Positions 61,484-64,000 of a stretch of 64,000 nt of DNA are shown piece by piece (the first letter of the stretch is position 1; each line of letters opens with the position of its first letter). The position numbers and the translations under genes were made by a program. The notes beneath the pieces are model-generated. The model saw only the letters and a list, made by a program, of their open reading frames with translations. It did no database searches and was not told the DNA's origin. The stretch spans positions 1 to 64,000 of the forward strand of contig CAUDQR010000004.1 of NCBI GenBank assembly GCA_958451615.1. The letters run 5' to 3'. This DNA comes from an uncultured Collinsella sp. GTDB lineage: Bacteria > Actinomycetota > Coriobacteriia > Coriobacteriales > Coriobacteriaceae.

Positions 61484-64000
61484 ATGGCGCAGGGGACGTT
61501 TGTGCAGGCGCTTCGCAAAGAGGCGGCGTTGAGCGGCACCTTTATGAAGGGGCGTTCGCTCATGCTCAACGGTGCCGTGCTGTCGATCGAGGACAGCGGC
61601 TCGCGCTTCTCCAAAAACGTGACGGTCGAGGGCACGGTGCGCGGCTCGCGCGGTGACCTGTACAAGACGCACGTGGCGCTCGACATGGACGAGCACGAGG
61701 TTATCGACTACGACTGCGACTGCCCCGCCGCATACCGCTATCCCGGTATGTGTAAGCACGCTATTGCCACGGCGCTGGCGTATTTGGATGCCAGCGGCGC
61801 CGAGCCCGTCGAAGGTTTGCGCACGCCGGTTCGCACGTTTACGGCGCAGCCGAAACAGCCCGCGCGCGCCATGTCCGCCGCGCCGGCCGTCAACCCCAAC
61901 TTTCCCTTCCCGGCGCCCGTCCCCACGAGCCCGAGCCTTGTGGCGGCGCTCTCCGATCTTTCGGACGCGCGCATGGATGAGCTGGCGAGCATGCGCCGCA
62001 AGCTTGCCGGTGCCGTTGATCCCGACGCCCCCAAAGCGGCATTGGAGCCCTCGTTGGTGCCGTACTACAATCCGCTGTTCGCTGACCGCTTTAGCTGGGC
62101 GCTCGAGTTCCGCATTCGCTGTGGATCGGTCTCCTACGTGGTCAAGGACATCGACGGCATGGCCGATGCCTACGTGCGCGGCGGCACGTTCTCCTATGGC
62201 AAGAAGCTCACGTTTGTCCATTCACCTGAGGCCTTTGACGAAACATCGGCAAAGCTGCTCAACCTTGTTGTGACGACAGTTGCCTATCTCGATGACATCA
62301 CAAGCTCGCGTTCGGCGTCGTACGACTTTGCCCGCAGCGGTTTTGTTGCCGAGCGTCAGTTGCCGCTGTCCGAGCATAGCATCGTATATGTGCTGGACCT
62401 GCTGCGCGGCCAGACCATCTCCTTTGAGCCCGCCTGGTCGCGGGGGATGACGACGCATCGCACCTACGACGTGGCGGTTGAGCTGTCTCCGCAAGGGGAG
62501 GACGAGGCATCCGCTAAGCGCCCACCGCTGCTTGCCGCCAAAATCGCGCCGGCGGCTGGTGGTAGCTATGACCTGCGCCTGCCCGCCGATATGTACTGCT
62601 TTGCGTCGGGCGATGCCGCCTACTTGGTTGACACGCGCCGCGCGCGCCGTACCGACGCTGCATTTGCTCAGCATGCCGCACCTTTTTTGTCGCGCTTGCT
62701 GCCGTGCCGCACGCCCGCCCATATTGCCGCCGAGCAGGTGGGTGAGTTCTGCCGTATGGCGCTGCCCATTTTGCGCGACTACACCGACCTCACCGCGCCC
62801 GCCGCGCTCGATACCGTGGCACCCGAGCCGAGCTTTGCTATGGCGATCGGTGTCGACGATGGGCTCGTGACCTGCAAAATTACGGTTACCTACGGCGATT
62901 GGTCGGCGGATCTCTTTAGCCTGGGCGCTCCGGGCAGCCCCTTCGAAGAGCAGCGCCCCGGTGTGCCGCCCCGCGACGAGGTGGCGGAGTTTCGCGTTAT
63001 GGATACGGCGGCCCTGTACTTCGATTTCTACGAGGGCGGTCTGGCGTTTGAGGAGCGCGATGACGCCCGCTTGTTCTGCCTGCTGACCGAGGGCCTGTCC
63101 GCCCTGTCCGAACTGGGTGAGGTCATGCTCAGCGACCGTCTGCGCCAGATCTCGGTCCGCCCCGCGCCCAAGCTCTCGGTTCGTGCGACCGTTAAGAGCA
63201 ATCTGCTCGATGTCGAGCTGGGCGCGAGCGGGCTTTCGGCCGCGGACCTTGCCGTCTATCTCGATTCGTACAAGCGCCATCAAACGTTTGCGCGCCTTAC
63301 GTCCGGCGACATCATTCGCCTGGACGAGGGGGCGCGCGCCGCGTTTGGCCTTGCCGAGGACCTGGGTGTCGATGCCGTCGACCTGCTCGACGGCGTGTCG
63401 CTTCCCGCGTCGAGCACCCTGTTCGTCGACAGCATGCTCGCACGCACGCCGGCGCTCGAGGCCGATCGCGACGCTGCGTTCCGCCGTACCGTCGAGCGCC
63501 TGGACACGCTCGGCAAGATGGACTTTACGGTGCCGGCATCGCTCAAGGCAACGATGCGCGGCTACCAGGTCGACGGATACCAGTGGCTCGGCTCGCTCGA
63601 ACACCTGGGCCTTGGCGGCATCTTGGCCGACGACATGGGCCTGGGCAAAACGCTCCAGATGATTGCGCATATTCTGGCGCGCGTGGAGGCGGGGGACACC
63701 AAGCCCACGCTCGTGGTATGCCCGGCCTCACTCGTGTACAACTGGACTGCCGAGCTGGAGCGCTTTGCCCCGTCGCTCGATGTGTGCGCCATTGTGGGCG
63801 CCAAGGCTCAACGCCGCGTGCAGATCGCCGGCGTGGCCGAGCATAGCGTGGTCGTGACGTCGTATGACCTTATGCGGCGCGATATCGACGAGTACGTCGA
63901 GCAGGATTTTGCCCGCGTGGTGCTCGATGAGGCACAGTACATTAAAAATCCGCTCACGCAGGTGGCGCGCGCCGCCAAGCGCCTGCCTGCCGGCGTGCGC
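61484..64000 (+). CDS. SNF2 family helicase with SWIM zinc finger (3' end beyond window)
   Basis: The reading frame runs off the window after 839 codons. Residues 70-95 form a SWIM zinc finger (Cys78, Cys80, Cys90, His92 in CDCPAAYRYPGMCKH). Residues 100-640 are a mixed spacer typical of bacterial SNF2 proteins. The ATPase begins with LADDMGLGKT (Lys722), then VVCPASLVYNW, VVTSYDLMRRD, and DEAQ at residues 815-818. This composition matches bacterial RapA-distant SNF2 helicases. The ATG at 61484 follows TTGGAGG. Likely acts on nucleoprotein complexes; function undetermined. Confidence 0.92.
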   Translation, partial: MAQGTFVQALRKEAALSGTFMKGRSLMLNGAVLSIEDSGSRFSKNVTVEGTVRGSRGDLYKTHVALDMDEHEVIDYDCDCPAAYRYPGMCKHAIATALAYLDASGAEPVEGLRTPVRTFTAQPKQPARAMSAAPAVNPNFPFPAPVPTSPSLVAALSDLSDARMDELASMRRKLAGAVDPDAPKAALEPSLVPYYNPLFADRFSWALEFRIRCGSVSYVVKDIDGMADAYVRGGTFSYGKKLTFVHSPEAFDETSAKLLNLVVTTVAYLDDITSSRSASYDFARSGFVAERQLPLSEHSIVYVLDLLRGQTISFEPAWSRGMTTHRTYDVAVELSPQGEDEASAKRPPLLAAKIAPAAGGSYDLRLPADMYCFASGDAAYLVDTRRARRTDAAFAQHAAPFLSRLLPCRTPAHIAAEQVGEFCRMALPILRDYTDLTAPAALDTVAPEPSFAMAIGVDDGLVTCKITVTYGDWSADLFSLGAPGSPFEEQRPGVPPRDEVAEFRVMDTAALYFDFYEGGLAFEERDDARLFCLLTEGLSALSELGEVMLSDRLRQISVRPAPKLSVRATVKSNLLDVELGASGLSAADLAVYLDSYKRHQTFARLTSGDIIRLDEGARAAFGLAEDLGVDAVDLLDGVSLPASSTLFVDSMLARTPALEADRDAAFRRTVERLDTLGKMDFTVPASLKATMRGYQVDGYQWLGSLEHLGLGGILADDMGLGKTLQMIAHILARVEAGDTKPTLVVCPASLVYNWTAELERFAPSLDVCAIVGAKAQRRVQIAGVAEHSVVVTSYDLMRRDIDEYVEQDFARVVLDEAQYIKNPLTQVARAAKRLPAGVR

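Overview
The window looks like ordinary chromosome of a GC-rich anaerobic gut actinobacterium, most likely Collinsella or a close relative (Coriobacteriia). This is inferred from gene content and codon bias: an [FeFe]-hydrogenase, PTS alpha-glucoside uptake, gltBD, an Nramp transporter, actinobacterial-type DnaE, a GC-rich third codon position, and families of intergenic palindromes. I identify 41 protein genes, the last cut by the window edge. I see no rRNA, tRNA, cas gene, transposase or prophage.

Layout. 0-12 kb: Nramp transporter and phosphoglycerate mutase (minus), then gltB-gltD, an unknown gene and an amidohydrolase. 11.8-15.5 kb: a zinc-ribbon membrane protein, then the copper operon copA-copZ-csoR with a CsoR-type operator. 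15.9-19.2 kb: a Ser/Thr kinase with an extracytoplasmic DUF6273-like domain and an FHA protein. 19.7-23.4 kb: a DEAD-box helicase with a long Arg/Gly tail and a flavodoxin-ferredoxin (EFR1-like) protein. 23.6-28.2 kb: an alpha-glucoside PTS operon (EIIA, PRD antiterminator, EIICB, GH4 6-phospho-alpha-glucosidase) behind a leader with two mutually exclusive RNA folds. 28.4-34.5 kb: a GltD-like electron-transfer protein, an [FeFe]-hydrogenase, and a lipoprotein plus fused permease-ATPase ABC importer, all tightly coupled. 34.7-48.4 kb: single genes (orphan RelB/DinJ-like antitoxin, CPBP protease, YgiQ radical SAM, YoaK/DUF1275, FucO-like dehydrogenase, M42 peptidase, HTH-HipA fusion, mnmA, cysK with a divergent Rrf2 regulator, YvlD/holin-like protein, YerC/TrpR-like regulator). 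48.6-64 kb: AddB/AddA-type nuclease-helicase pair, DUF3284 protein, MFS transporter, dnaE and a SWIM-SNF2 helicase.

The most unusual structure is intergenic. Four loci (2.3, 10.1, 15.6-15.9 and 19.3-19.5 kb) carry one repeat, consensus TCTCAATCTGTAACA, in strictly alternating orientation at a constant pitch of 40-41 bp, with about 23-nt spacers that all differ. There are 20 units forming ten hairpins. The geometry recalls BIME/REPIN arrays, or superficially an inverted-alternating CRISPR, but no mobilising or processing gene is in the window. Other repeat families are ~233-bp elements with inverted 24-bp ends (22.2 and 41.4 kb), 47-bp palindromes (12.3 and 23.4 kb), GGAACGTCCC-type palindromes (8.9, 23.5 and 35.0 kb) and a 32-bp-arm hairpin (48.5 kb) with a half copy at 34.56 kb.

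Starts were chosen by Shine-Dalgarno position and family alignment from memory. No database search was possible, so all family names rest on motif recognition.
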